From positions 2,356,001 through 2,420,000 of the forward strand of contig NZ_SJPI01000001.1 of the NCBI RefSeq assembly GCF_007859865.1: DNA of 64,000 bases, in the 5' to 3' direction. Positions 35,361-46,300 of this stretch are shown here, in pieces. Made by a program: the position numbers and the translations under genes. The number at the start of each line of letters is the position of its first letter. Position 1 is the first letter of the stretch. The DNA is from Rubripirellula amarantea (GTDB taxonomy: Bacteria > Planctomycetota > Planctomycetia > Pirellulales > Pirellulaceae). Below the pieces are notes generated by a model. That model searched no databases. It was not told the origin of the DNA and was given only the letters and a program-made list of their open reading frames with translations.

Positions 35361-38300
35361 CTAGACGACGTTCTTACGCATGTGACACTGTTTAAACTTC
35401 TTGCCACTTCCACATGGGCAAGGATCATTTCGTCCAACGCGAGGGGCCTCGTGTCGAACGGGCTCACGACGACTTTCTTCGTCCGAGCTGCTGTTGGCTG
35501 AACTGCGGGCTGCGGCCTGGGCCGGTGACTCTTCGGCTTCGGCCATCCCGTGAGCTTCATCGTGACGTTCTTCGCCGCCAATGTAAGTGCTGCGAATGAA
35601 CTCTTCGTTGAGTGATTCCATTCGGAAAATCAGATCGGTTACTCGGTCACCAATGTTTTCCCACATGGAGTCGAACAATCGCATGCCTTCGCGTTTGTAT
35701 TCGACCTTGGGGTCCATCTGGGCATAGCCCTTTAACCCAACGCTACTTCGCAGGTGGTCCATGGTGAGCAAGTGATTCTTCCAAGCGTCATCAACGATAT
35801 TGAGCAACACTTGACGTTCCATACGACGCATTTCAGGGTGGAAACGATCGTCCACGGCACCATCGAGTGCTAATGCGAGTTGGTCACGGTTCATCCGCGA
35901 GATGTCTTCTTTGGCACCGCGGAAGTTCAATTCGTTGTGAAGCCAATCGGCAAAACTATCAAGTGAGCCATTGCCACCACTTGCGACTGCCGCAGTGGTT
36001 TCAGAATCGGCGTCGCCAAACAGTTCGCGAAGCTTCAATTCAGCCGCAGCTTGTTTTTCCTCTGCTGCGTCGCCAGTGTCGCGGCTGTATTCGAGAATTT
36101 GGCTCTTCAATTCGTCACGGTTCAAGCGGACGTCTTCAACATCAAGCACCACACCAAAGCGTCGGTTGATCCATTGAACGAGCCCTTCGCGATCGAGTGA
36201 AACTTGGGCACCTTGTTTGTCGGTGAACTTGGAAAGTCCAGTGAGCACCGGGTATTCGGCTTCCTTCAGCGTGTAAGCGTCTTCGGCGCGAGCGAACAAC
36301 GAGTCGACAACCTGATCAAGGTCTTCGACGTCGCGGAATTCGTCTGGAGTAGTCTCGATACCGAACCGATGCTTCATCCACGCTGAAAGTGTGCGAAGGC
36401 CGAAGTCAGCGTCGAGAGTAGCTTCGCCTTCGGATAAATCCACTGTTGCAATTCGTCGATGGGCGCTCTTCACGAGCTCTTCCATCATCTCATTGCGTTC
36501 CATGTTCTGAAGCTGGTGTTCCTGGTAATTCGTTCCCAACCGTGTGTTGGCCCAGTTAACAAGTGCCTTCCAGTTCCATTCGTCTTCCATGCCGCTTGGC
36601 AGGTTCTCTTCGACGATTTCAGCGACCGTTACTTCGGCTGCGCGTTCGGCTTGATCCTTGGCGTAAGAATCCGCCATCTCGAAGTCCATGTTGACGAAGT
36701 CACGTGGTTCAAGTTGGCAATCCAAGTGCGAACCAGCAAACCCTGCGAATGATTCAACGCCATAGTTGGGTTCCAGGAATGTTTGCACATACTTTTCGAT
36801 TTGGCCTCGGATGAGTTCCAGGACCATCGCGCGGCTGCTGTGTCCGTCCAAGAGAGCTTGGCGATATCGGTAAACGCGTTTGCGTTGTTCGTCCATGACT
36901 TCGTCATAGTCGAGCAAGCTTTTGCGAATTTCGTAGTTGCGTTCTTCGACCTTCTTTTGTGCCGCAGCGATACGACGGCTAACCATGTTCGACTCGATTG
37001 CGTCGCCTTCTTTCATGCCCAGACGTTCCATCATGCTCTTGACGAAATCGCCAGCGAAAATTCGCATCAGATCGTCTTCAAGCGACAAAAAGAATCGGCT
37101 CGAACCCGGGTCACCCTGTCGTCCACAACGACCGCGAAGTTGAAGGTCAATACGGCGGGATTCGTGGCGTTCGGTACCTAGGACATACAATCCGCCGATA
37201 TCGCGAACGATGTGCCCCTCTTCGCTCATCTTTTCTCGTTCGTCGATTTCCTCGACCAACTTGTTCCAAACCTCGTCTGGGACTTCCAAACGCGTCGGGT
37301 ACTCGTGTTGCAGTTGAGCCCACGCCATCGTTTCGGGATTACCACCCAAGATAATGTCGGTACCGCGACCTGCCATGTTCGTTGCGATTGTGACCGCGCC
37401 AAGTCGACCGGCCTGAGCAACAATGTCGGCTTCGCGACCGTGCTGTTTCGCGTTGAGGACGTCATGCTTGATACCACGACGTTCGAGCAATTCGGAAAGG
37501 CGTTCACTCTTCTCGATGCTGACCGTACCGATCAGCACGGGACGATCCTTTCGCTCGATCGAATCAACCTTTTCCAAGGCGACTGTTTCAGCAGTTTTTT
37601 CGCCCTTGGGGATGATCGTGACGGTCGATTCGTCTTCTTTTTGAATCAGACCCCAAACTTCGTCGCCGTCCTTTAGGTTCAACACATCCCATTTGTGAGT
37701 GCGTTCGACTTCGTTAGCCAGGGCGTTGAACTTGTCTTTTTCAGTCAGGTAGATTTGGTCGGGGAATTCAATCCGCTTCATCACTCGGTGAGTCGGAATG
37801 GCAACCACGTCGAGTCCGTAAATCTTCATGAACTCGGTGGCTTCGGTCATGGCCGTACCGGTCATCCCCGACAATTTCTTATACATCTTGAAGATGTTCT
37901 GCAGAGACGCAGTCGCAAAGGTTTGCGTTTCCGCCTTGATTTTAACGCCCTCTTTGGCCTCCACAGCTTGGTGCAGTCCATCGCTCCATTGACGACCTTC
38001 CATCAACCGTCCGGTGAACTCGTCGACGATAATGATCTCGCCTTCCTTGACAACGTAGTTCACGTCAACTCGATACAAGTAGCGAGCCTTCAACGCGTTG
38101 TCGATCAAGTGCGGCCATTCCATATTGCCGGCTGTGTAGAAACTCTCAACGCCAGCAAGACGTTCCGCTTCGCGTACGCCTTCGTCCGTCAGGGTGACGT
38201 TGTGTTGTTTCTCATCGACCGTGAAGTGAATTTCTTTGGTCAACTGCTTGGCTACGCGATCCGCTTCTTGATAACGACCCAAATCAAGGTCGGCCGGGCC

Positions 38301-39065
38301 ACTGATGATCAGAGGCGTACGAGCTTCGTCGATCAGAATGTTATCAACTTCGTCAATGATGGCGTAATTAAGCGGACCCTGGCACTGCTGCATTTCAGCC
38401 GGGAACCGATCATCACCCTTCGCGGCGGGACGCATGTTATCGCGAAGGTAATCAAAGCCAAATTCGTTGTTGGTTCCATACGTGATGTCGCACGCGTAGG
38501 CGGCTTGCTTTTCCGCTGTCGACATACCGGACTGGATCGCATTCACGGTCAAACCGAGGTTCATGTAAAGCGGAGCCATCCATTCCATGTCGCGACGGGC
38601 CAGGTAATCATTCACAGTAATAACGTGAACGCCCTTACCTTCGATCGCATTTAAGTATGCCGGCAGCGTCGCGACGAGTGTTTTGCCTTCTCCGGTCACC
38701 ATTTCGGCGATGTTGCCATTGTGCAGAACCATGCCCCCGACCAATTGGACATCGTAGTGACGCATGCCCATGAACCGCTTGCCACCTTCGCGGCAAATCG
38801 CGAAGGCATCTTCTAAGATGTCATCGAGCGTTTCACCGTCGCGGATTCGTTTGCGTAGAATCTCGGTTTGTTGTTTCAGTTCCTCGTCGCTCATCGCCGC
38901 GTACTTGGGCTCAAGCGAAGTGATCAACTCTGCTCGGGCTTGCAGTTTGGCAACGTGGCGTGCGTTCGCGGATCCGAAGACGGCGGTGACGGCACGTTCA
39001 AATGAACCAAAGGCACCGCCGAAAACGACGCCCAAGGTATCCCAGATTTGTTCAAGCACTGGCAT
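35361..39065 (-). CDS. secA: Preprotein translocase subunit SecA, extra-long form
   Basis: 1234 residues, about 330 more than E. coli SecA. Motor motifs are present: Walker A TGEGKT (124-129), DEVD (238-241), TNMAGRGTD (562-570), and [13 protein letters not shown] (644-656). The SEC-C zinc site is complete (Cys1216, Cys1218, Cys1227, His1228). Two additions stand out: an insert at about 456-506 between conserved motor segments, and four copies of a ~40-residue module at about 831-871, 890-931, 958-1000 and 1035-1075, where E. coli has one. The helical scaffold resumes at 1080 ([18 protein letters not shown]). SecA drives preproteins through SecYEG. waaA follows on the same strand. Confidence 0.97.
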   Translation of the reverse strand: MPVLEQIWDTLGVVFGGAFGSFERAVTAVFGSANARHVAKLQARAELITSLEPKYAAMSDEELKQQTEILRKRIRDGETLDDILEDAFAICREGGKRFMGMRHYDVQLVGGMVLHNGNIAEMVTGEGKTLVATLPAYLNAIEGKGVHVITVNDYLARRDMEWMAPLYMNLGLTVNAIQSGMSTAEKQAAYACDITYGTNNEFGFDYLRDNMRPAAKGDDRFPAEMQQCQGPLNYAIIDEVDNILIDEARTPLIISGPADLDLGRYQEADRVAKQLTKEIHFTVDEKQHNVTLTDEGVREAERLAGVESFYTAGNMEWPHLIDNALKARYLYRVDVNYVVKEGEIIIVDEFTGRLMEGRQWSDGLHQAVEAKEGVKIKAETQTFATASLQNIFKMYKKLSGMTGTAMTEATEFMKIYGLDVVAIPTHRVMKRIEFPDQIYLTEKDKFNALANEVERTHKWDVLNLKDGDEVWGLIQKEDESTVTIIPKGEKTAETVALEKVDSIERKDRPVLIGTVSIEKSERLSELLERRGIKHDVLNAKQHGREADIVAQAGRLGAVTIATNMAGRGTDIILGGNPETMAWAQLQHEYPTRLEVPDEVWNKLVEEIDEREKMSEEGHIVRDIGGLYVLGTERHESRRIDLQLRGRCGRQGDPGSSRFFLSLEDDLMRIFAGDFVKSMMERLGMKEGDAIESNMVSRRIAAAQKKVEERNYEIRKSLLDYDEVMDEQRKRVYRYRQALLDGHSSRAMVLELIRGQIEKYVQTFLEPNYGVESFAGFAGSHLDCQLEPRDFVNMDFEMADSYAKDQAERAAEVTVAEIVEENLPSGMEDEWNWKALVNWANTRLGTNYQEHQLQNMERNEMMEELVKSAHRRIATVDLSEGEATLDADFGLRTLSAWMKHRFGIETTPDEFRDVEDLDQVVDSLFARAEDAYTLKEAEYPVLTGLSKFTDKQGAQVSLDREGLVQWINRRFGVVLDVEDVRLNRDELKSQILEYSRDTGDAAEEKQAAAELKLRELFGDADSETTAAVASGGNGSLDSFADWLHNELNFRGAKEDISRMNRDQLALALDGAVDDRFHPEMRRMERQVLLNIVDDAWKNHLLTMDHLRSSVGLKGYAQMDPKVEYKREGMRLFDSMWENIGDRVTDLIFRMESLNEEFIRSTYIGGEERHDEAHGMAEAEESPAQAAARSSANSSSDEESRREPVRHEAPRVGRNDPCPCGSGKKFKQCHMRKNVV
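35841..36575 (-). repeat. Fourfold divergent protein repeat inside secA
   Basis: Four related segments share the pattern hydrophobic-x-x-W-hydrophobic-x-x-R/E-hydrophobic-G/N, then an acidic stretch and an amphipathic helix: [40 protein letters not shown]. The copies have diverged at DNA level but are clear in protein. The last copy lies where E. coli SecA has its single equivalent. Confidence 0.8.
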
Positions 39066-39876
39066 GGTTTATCGAAAATATCTTGTGATGAAGTTCGCTG
39101 GAGAACCGAACTTGTGAAGGGTTAAATGATCAAGTGAATTTGCGCGAACCATTCAGCACAACCGGGGTGTTGCTGCAAGGTTGCAAAGGGTGTGTAACAT
39201 GACCGACTTCGGGATGGCTAATTCGCCAACCCGTAAGTTTAGGGCAATAGGACACATTATTTTATGGGGAGAGTCGCTGAGGCATCAGCGTCCGTGACAA
39301 TTCTGGCGACGGCGTTTGCATGAGCGAGAAAGATGGCGAGTCCTCCTGACCGCAGACAAGTGGCGCAACCACCCTAAATCGTTTTCAGAGCTAAAGTTAC
39401 GGGTTTAGGAAAAATGGGTCAACTGCGATTGAACTGGGGTTTCTCATTCGACCCCCCTTCAAACTCACTCTAAGATGGGGAAATGCGGCCGATTTGGGAA
39501 GTGAGCAACCCATCATTGGCGTATCCGCACAACCCGATAAACGCCGCTCAGCTAACGACTTGGGGCCTCAAGGATGGTTCGATGGGCGCTCACAGTAAAC
39601 TTTTCTTCATCTGCGGTTCGGTTCCTCTTCTTCTAATTTCTTCTCTTTTTGCGTTTGGCCTCTGAAATGCGATTCCATCGGAGTTCTATCGAGAATTCGT
39701 CGTCCGCGGTGAAAACTTGGTATGTGTTTCTTCAATCCCTGCCACGCGATAAGGCGCATCGAGTTACCTCGGTTTCGCCGCCGATCAGTAACTTGGCTGA
39801 CATCCAGGCTAGCAAGCTGGTTAACAATCTGGCCAATAAGCTGGTTAACAACTTGGCCAATAATCGGTGCAACACC
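39066..39876. other. Divergent intergenic region between secA and the CHAT-like gene
   Basis: About 810 bases. It must hold the secA promoter and that of the CHAT-like gene, but I see no convincing -35/-10 pair. A 60-codon frame at 39483-39665 ends in a hydrophobic stretch but has no good ribosome site spacing. The 3' part is open in frame with the CHAT-like gene from a TTG at 39649 and includes a 24-bp tandem repeat. No tRNA or other RNA gene was recognised. Confidence 0.5.
39814..39861. repeat. Two tandem 24-bp units before the CHAT-like gene
   Basis: AAGCTGGTTAACAATCTGGCCAAT type units at 39814-39837 and 39838-39861 differ at two positions. If the longer start of the downstream gene is used they encode NKLVNNLA twice. 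Confidence 0.9.
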
Positions 39877-42858
39877 ATGGCTGGCACTCTGACTCATGTC
39901 CTCGCCAGCACGCTATTTCTAGTGGTGGGCTTTTTTACAGTCCTGCCTGCGGCAAATGCCCAGACCGGCACCCCAACGACTAATCAGGGTGCAGTGAATT
40001 TGGGAACGGGGCTGATGGGTGGGGTAGAGCCGTCAGGGCAATATCCTTCTCAACAATACTACTTGGGACTGCAAACCTACCGCAGCGGCGATCTTGATCA
40101 GGCGGTCGATGTGCTTGAATCAGCCCTGCGTAGTTCTCGTCGAGACATCAACGGACGATGGATTGATGCCATCCCCTCATTGGCCATGCTGGGCGAATGC
40201 TACTGGCACTTGGGAGATCTCGAAACATCGAAGCAGTATGTTGACCAAGTCGGTCAGATCGCAATCCGCTACGAAGGCTGGCTCAGCAGCACCGATTTTC
40301 AATCCGCCTTGCAGCAAAACACGTTGCGGACGAAGCCGCGTTGGTTGTGGGCAGATGCCACAGCCGTCAGCGTCTTATCGACCGCCAGCAAACTGAGTCT
40401 GCGATCCGGACAGCAGGTCACGGAAAACTCGCTGCGTGCTGGCGGCATCATTGAAGAACCTTCGTTGCGCTCGATGGACATCATCGAGATCATGCGAACC
40501 CTTGCCGTGGCGTCGCACCGTCGCCGCGTGATCTTAGGCCCCTTGTCCAAGAACGAACCGATGGCCGAAGGGGTTCTACAGGCGACGAAGTTTCCGGCCA
40601 ACCTGCAGATTCCGATTGCTAGATCTTTGATCGGTTCAATGAGAACGGCGGGCTACTTCGCGTCGCTCAACGATAAGCGTGTCGTCGAGGAAGCCAATCG
40701 TTCGGCTTCCCTACCCGGCGGCGTCCACCCAATCACACCGATTGCGATGCACTGCAAAGCTTGGACGTTGGCAAGTCAGGACAAGCCCGAAGAGGCATTC
40801 GTGGTCTCTGGACAAATGGCCAACATTGCGGCGGCATTGGAACAACCCGAGTGGGTCGGCGAAGCAATGCAACTTGCCGCGGGGTGCGCCGTCGACGCAA
40901 AGTCCGCCTCGATGGTGGCTCAGCTTTCAGGAATGGCGGCCAATGCGATGATGCGAGAATCACGGTTGGGGGCGTTGCATTGTTTAATCGCCGCGGCAGA
41001 CGCCTCTTTAACCGCTGGGGATTCGGGTTCGGCGAGGCAGTTTCTTTCCCAAGCAAGTACGCTGTCTTCGCGGCGAGATGTCTTGCTGCCACGTTTAGAC
41101 GCTTACGGAGCTTACGTAGCGGCAAGGTTAGCATCGAGCTCCGGTGCATCGGTAGGGTCGGGTAACGCAACGGATGCGGATAAAGCCATTCAAAGTATTC
41201 GCGACTTTGCCTTCCAACATCGTAATCGCAAGCGTTCACTCGTTTCGATGCCGCGATTGTTTCAGTTAAGCGTGATTCGCTTGGCCTTAGGTTCCTCTTT
41301 GGGCGGACGCACTGGCGGCGAGTTCTTGCGGTCTTATTGCGATGATCCACCGGTGTCGTTGTGGCGTCAGGATCCGGTAGATGCCATCAGTATTACGCTG
41401 GCGGATAAGTCATCGGCGCACACCGCCCAAGTTGCCATGTTGGCGGAGTCCGGATATGCCGAAGAACTGCTGGTTGCAGCGGATTCGATGTTGGCGAGCC
41501 GGTTTCTGCAACGCATGCCGCTCGGTGGACGACTGGTCAACTTGCGAGCGCTGGTGTCGATGGATGCGAATCTGTTGCCTGCTGATGCGGCCCAAATGCG
41601 ACTCAAGGGCGGTCCAATGATGAACGATCTGGCGGTAGGAGCGGGGGCTGCCAACGCCGGTATGTCCGCCGATGCGATCGAATCGCTAGAAGCCAAAGCC
41701 ACCACGATCGCTTTGCAACGACTACAAATTCCTAATGTGGCGATGCCCCGTTTGGATACGGAAAAACCCATCGCTATGCTGCCTTCACGGACCGCAATGT
41801 TGATGTTCGTTGCCGTTGGTAATAAGGTCAACGCGGTCCTTGCAGCCGATGGGAAAGTGATCGCGTGGGAAGTGAAAGGGGCGAATCGTTTGCCTGGTGA
41901 AATCGGCGCGGTCCTTAGAGGAATGGGGGTCGGTAAGCCTCGTGGCAAACGCATCGACCCTGATGATCGCTGGCGACAAGCTGCGGTGTCATTGCGGCAA
42001 CGACTTTTGCCGGACGACAATGCCATCTCGGAAGATCGGTTTGACCACTTGATCATCATTCCCGACGGACCGTTGTGGTATCTGCCATTTGAAGCGTTGC
42101 CCCTCACTGAGAAAGATTCGTCACTGCTGGGCGAAAAGATCTTCGTGAGTTACGCGCCGACTCCTGGAATGGGGCTGCATCACAACGTTGCGCCCGCCAC
42201 CAACACTGCGATTGGTTTGGCGACTCAGAAGTTCTTTTCGCCGCGCGATCCTGTTGCCGAGCAAACGGCAGTCGATTCGATCGTTGGTGCAATTGAAAAT
42301 GTAATTCGATTACCTGAAGACAAGAATTTGCCCACGTCGTTGCTGGGCGATGATATGGGGTCTCTTGTGGTAGCGTCGGCGCAAGGTGCCAACATCAAGA
42401 GTCCATTGCTGACGCAAGTTGCTTCTTACGATCAAGGATCACCGGCAGGCACGCTTGCGGCATGGTTGCGATTTCCAACGGTGTCGCCACGCAACGTGGT
42501 AGCCATGGGAATGCGAACTGCGATCGACTACGGGCAAATGGGCGATGGCAGTGAAATTTTCACGACCTTGTGTGCGTTACATGTATCCGGTGTTCGCAAC
42601 ATCTTGATGGCTCGATGGGCGGTTGGTGGCGAGTCCTCGGCGATCTTACTTCGAGAACTGGTGCAAGAGATTCCTTACATTGGACTCGATGATTCTTGGT
42701 CGCGGGCAATTGCGGTATTGCGTGATTCAACGCTTGATCCGACCGCCGAGCCGCTACTGACAAAGGCTGAGCAAGATCTCGTTGAACTGAAAGGTTCTGA
42801 GCCGCTGTTCTGGGCGGGTTATTTACTTTCGTCGCCGTTGAAGCACGATCTCCCCTGA
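39877..42858 (+). CDS. Exported CHAT domain-like protein, probably catalytically inactive
   Basis: 993 residues from the ATG at 39877, which gives a signal peptide (VLASTLFLVVGFFTVLPAANAQ); the frame is open from 39649. The N-terminal half is helical with a TPR-like segment (YYLGLQTYRSGDLDQAVDVL). The C-terminal ~330 residues match the CHAT (caspase-like) layout: HLIIIPDGPLWYLPFEALP, VSYAPTP, later GVRNILMARWAVGGESS. The Cys position reads VVAMGMRTAIDYG rather than the usual LSACETG, and no AxHG histidine is visible. It may be a scaffold or sensor rather than a protease. Located outside the cytoplasm, unlike most CHAT proteins. Confidence 0.8.
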   Translation: MAGTLTHVLASTLFLVVGFFTVLPAANAQTGTPTTNQGAVNLGTGLMGGVEPSGQYPSQQYYLGLQTYRSGDLDQAVDVLESALRSSRRDINGRWIDAIPSLAMLGECYWHLGDLETSKQYVDQVGQIAIRYEGWLSSTDFQSALQQNTLRTKPRWLWADATAVSVLSTASKLSLRSGQQVTENSLRAGGIIEEPSLRSMDIIEIMRTLAVASHRRRVILGPLSKNEPMAEGVLQATKFPANLQIPIARSLIGSMRTAGYFASLNDKRVVEEANRSASLPGGVHPITPIAMHCKAWTLASQDKPEEAFVVSGQMANIAAALEQPEWVGEAMQLAAGCAVDAKSASMVAQLSGMAANAMMRESRLGALHCLIAAADASLTAGDSGSARQFLSQASTLSSRRDVLLPRLDAYGAYVAARLASSSGASVGSGNATDADKAIQSIRDFAFQHRNRKRSLVSMPRLFQLSVIRLALGSSLGGRTGGEFLRSYCDDPPVSLWRQDPVDAISITLADKSSAHTAQVAMLAESGYAEELLVAADSMLASRFLQRMPLGGRLVNLRALVSMDANLLPADAAQMRLKGGPMMNDLAVGAGAANAGMSADAIESLEAKATTIALQRLQIPNVAMPRLDTEKPIAMLPSRTAMLMFVAVGNKVNAVLAADGKVIAWEVKGANRLPGEIGAVLRGMGVGKPRGKRIDPDDRWRQAAVSLRQRLLPDDNAISEDRFDHLIIIPDGPLWYLPFEALPLTEKDSSLLGEKIFVSYAPTPGMGLHHNVAPATNTAIGLATQKFFSPRDPVAEQTAVDSIVGAIENVIRLPEDKNLPTSLLGDDMGSLVVASAQGANIKSPLLTQVASYDQGSPAGTLAAWLRFPTVSPRNVVAMGMRTAIDYGQMGDGSEIFTTLCALHVSGVRNILMARWAVGGESSAILLRELVQEIPYIGLDDSWSRAIAVLRDSTLDPTAEPLLTKAEQDLVELKGSEPLFWAGYLLSSPLKHDLP

Positions 42859-43328
42859 CGAGTCGGTAAGTGAGTGGAATGAAGCTGCGCTTTGACGCGC
42901 GGCTTCACTGGCTTGAACGATGTTGCGTTTCCGCCATTTCAGTTGCATCCATTTCAGTTGCATCCAGTTCAGTTGCATCCAGTTCAGTTGCTGGAACTTG
43001 ACGATCTCGTTCGCGAATTCTGCTCGTTCAATCGGATCGCTCTTTTCGGTTGACGGAGGGTTTCTCCGCCACTATTCTTGTTCTGTGCCGATGGATGTTC
43101 CTGTAATGTCTGTTGTGCATCCCGCCTGCCCCCTCTGGGCTACCGCATTGGTTTGAACTCATCACCGGTGCTGGATTGGCGTTGTCAGACCACCTGTTAC
43201 TTGAACGTTCAAGAGATCAATTGGTGTTGAATGCAACGTTACAGCCGTTCACCGAGCCAACCTCACCGAGGTCGGCCTGGTCGGCTACTAGACGCCCTTT
43301 CTTTGCCGCTGTGTTGAGGAATTCGTTC
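42859..43328. other. Intergenic region with 15-bp tandem repeat before the PSCyt/PSD1 gene
   Basis: 470 bases. The only clear structure is four tandem 15-bp units at 42935-42994. A frame open from 43113 continues into the downstream gene but has no ribosome site; GAGGA at 43316-43320 instead supports the GTG at 43329. No RNA gene seen. Confidence 0.6.
42935..42994. repeat. Four tandem 15-bp units
   Basis: CATTTCAGTTGCATC at 42935-42949 and 42950-42964, CAGTTCAGTTGCATC at 42965-42979, CAGTTCAGTTGCTGG at 42980-42994. Confidence 0.95.
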
Positions 43329-46300
43329 GTGAAAACTCTTGCCGCTCACACTTGGGCAATCGTCGCCGTTTTGGCAATCGCATTCGATACGTCTGCAACT
43401 CTGGCTAGTGAGGGGGCAACGCTCGATCAACGATCGGTGAGTTACCACCAAGATATAGAACCGATTTTCCGGCAGCATTGTTTTGGCTGTCACCAGGGTG
43501 CCAAGCAAATGGGCACCTATCTGATGACTGATTTTGCTCGCATGATCACGGGCGGCGAATCTGAAAACCTGGCGATTGTTCCAGGCAATCCCAGTGAAAG
43601 CTATTTGATTGACCAGATCCGCATCGTCGACGGTCATGCCGAGATGCCCAAGCCGCCAGCGAAGCCATTGAGCGAAGTTGAGGTTGAACTGATCAGCCGA
43701 TGGATTGCCGAAGGTGCCAAGAATGATTCGCCCGCGGGAAAAGGGCCGCGGTTTTCTCGTGATGCACCGCCGGTCTACACGGGGCCACCATCATTGCCAT
43801 CCATCGATGTTTCGACTGACGGAAGACTTATCGCCGTCGCGGGTTTCCACGAAGTCGTTTTGCTAAACGTCGACGACGGAAAAATTCTATCACGGTTAGT
43901 TGGCATGAGCCCAAGGATCAACACCGTTCGCTTTTCACCTGACGGAAAACAACTTGTTGCGGTCGGCGGCACGCCGGCTGTGAGCGGAGAGCTGCAAATA
44001 TGGGACGTCGAATCGGCTGACTTGATCCTTTCGCTGCCGATGACCTACGACACGCTTAGTGGTGCGAGTTGGTCACCCGACGGAACAAAGATCGCCTTTG
44101 GGGCCGCCGACAATACGCTTCGCGCCGTCGATTCCAAGACCGGTGAACAGGTTCTGTTTCAAGGCGCCCATGATGATTGGGTGCGTGACACGGCGTTCAC
44201 ACCCGATAGCACGCATGTGGTTTCGGTGGCGCGTGATATGACCACCAAGTTGACCGAAGTCGCAACGGAACGGTTTATCGACAACATCACATCGATCACA
44301 CCGGGAGCGCTTTCGGGCGGCCTTAGCAGCGTGGTTTCGCATCCATCACGCAACGAAATACTTGTCGGTGGCGCTGACGGAGTGCCCAAGCTCTACCGCG
44401 TCTTTCGGGAAACGGAACGCAAGATTGGCGACGACGCGAATCTAATCCGTTCGATGCCAAAGATGCCCGGCCGTATCGGTAGCGTTGATATCAGCCCGGA
44501 TGGTTCTCGGATCGCAGCGGCTGCAACGATCGACGGAAGGAGCGAGGTTCGCGTTTGGGAGTACGATTTCGATGGTGAACTTTCGGACGATCTAAAGAAG
44601 ATTTTGGCGAAACGCGTTGCCGATCGCGATGCCGAAGAGAAGAAGCGAGTCGATCAATACCGCAGCCAACCTACCGATGAAGTGTTTAAAGTTTCGGTGG
44701 ATGAGGCGGCCGTCTACGCTGTTTGCTTTGCCGCAGACAACTCTGTCTGCTTTGCTGGCAACGACGGATTGATTCGACACTTAGATGCCGATGGAACCGA
44801 GCTTAGGCGATTCGCGGCGGCCAATTTTAACGACGAGGCTAAGTCGGCGAAGCTTGCGTTTGACGCCAAAGCTTGGACTCAACGCGTCGCTTCGCAGCAA
44901 CCTACCGCTGGTGAACCCGAGCCAGTTGATCTGGGAACGATTGAGGAAATTGTTGTCCAGCCTCGTTCGATTCTGCTTAATTCGCCTTATTCCTATGCTC
45001 AGTTAGTGGTCACCGCCGTTGCCCCTGATGGCCAAACAAGCGATGTGACCAGGCGAGTCACTTTGGATGTCCCCGCCTGCGGTACCGCTTCACCTCATGG
45101 ATTGATACGCCCGACGCAAGATGGCAAAGGCATCATCAAGGTATCACTTGGAAAGCATTCCGCGAACATTGATTTCGAAGTCGTCGATGTCAGCGGTGAT
45201 GATGAATCGATCGGAGCGGTCGACTTTATTCGAGATGTCAATCCCGTGCTTAGTCGGCTGGGATGTAATCAGGGGACCTGTCACGGTGCCCAGAAAGGCA
45301 AGAACGGATTCCGACTGTCGTTGCGCGGATACGATCCTGTGTTTGATTTGCGTGCCCTGACTGATGACCTTGCTGCTCGGCGAATCAACCCCGCAGCACC
45401 AAATGAATCAATCATGCTTCGCAAACCGCTTGGTCTAAGTCCACATCAAGGCGGCACACTGATGACGTCAGGCGATCCCAACCATGTCATTCTTCATCGC
45501 TGGATTGCCGATGGCAGTCACTTGAATTTGAAGACGGCAAAGGTCAAACGTTTGGAAGTCTTTCCTGTGAACCCGATTGTAGAATCCACAAAGGCTCAGC
45601 AGCAGGTTCGCGTCGTGGCGTATTACCCCGACGGGGCTAGTCGCGATGTCACTCAGGACGCATTCATCGAAAGCGGCAACACTGAAGTGGCCACGGCGGC
45701 CGATGGCGGAATGTTGTCCGCACTACGTCGTGGCGAGGCTCCGATTCTAGCAAGGTACGAAGGAACCTATGCAGCAACGACGTTGACCGTCATGGGTGAC
45801 CGATCCGACTACCAAGAGGTCGCCACTGAATCTTGGGGAAAGGTCGATGAATTGGTTGCCAAGAAATGGCAACGCGTGAAAGTCGTACCCAGTGAACTAT
45901 GTGACGACGCTACCTTCCTGCGCCGTGTGCACCTGGACTTAACCGGATTGCCGCCATCGAGTGACGACGTTCGTGAGTTCTTGGCGGACGAGACATCGAA
46001 TCGTGACAAGCGGGCACGTGTGATCGACTCGCTCCTAGGGAGCGAAGCCTATGTGGATTTTTGGACCAACAAGTGGGCTGATTTGCTTCAAGTGAACCGG
46101 AAGTTCTTGGGCGTCGAGGGAAGCACCAAGTTTCGTGATTGGATTCGCAGTGCGGTTGCAGAAAACCGTCCTTACGACAAATTTGCGAAGCAGATTTTGA
46201 CCGCAAGCGGATCGAATCATGACAACCCAGCAGCGTCTTACTTCAAAGTGTTGCGAGATCCCGACGCGACAATGGAAAACACGACCCACTTGTTCTTGGG

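Noticed and set aside
37695-38654. 319-codon open frame on the plus strand opposite secA
   Set aside because: It lies entirely antisense to conserved SecA motor sequence; it has no recognisable domain and reflects codon bias of the real gene.
39483-39665. 60-codon frame with hydrophobic end upstream of the CHAT-like gene
   Set aside because: Purine-rich GGGGA lies too close to the ATG, the sequence matches nothing I know, and it overlaps the alternative start region of the next gene.
39066-39876. tRNA or small RNA gene in the large spacer
   Set aside because: No cloverleaf, T-arm GTTCGA pattern or strong structured RNA could be recognised by eye; a covariance-model scan would settle it.
42935-42994. 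Possible CRISPR-like array
   Set aside because: The units are contiguous 15-mers without spacers and no cas gene is in the window.
42920-43156. 78-codon frame with Phe-Ser-Cys repeats
   Set aside because: The repeated peptide is only the translation of a 15-bp tandem repeat; no ribosome site or signal of coding was seen.
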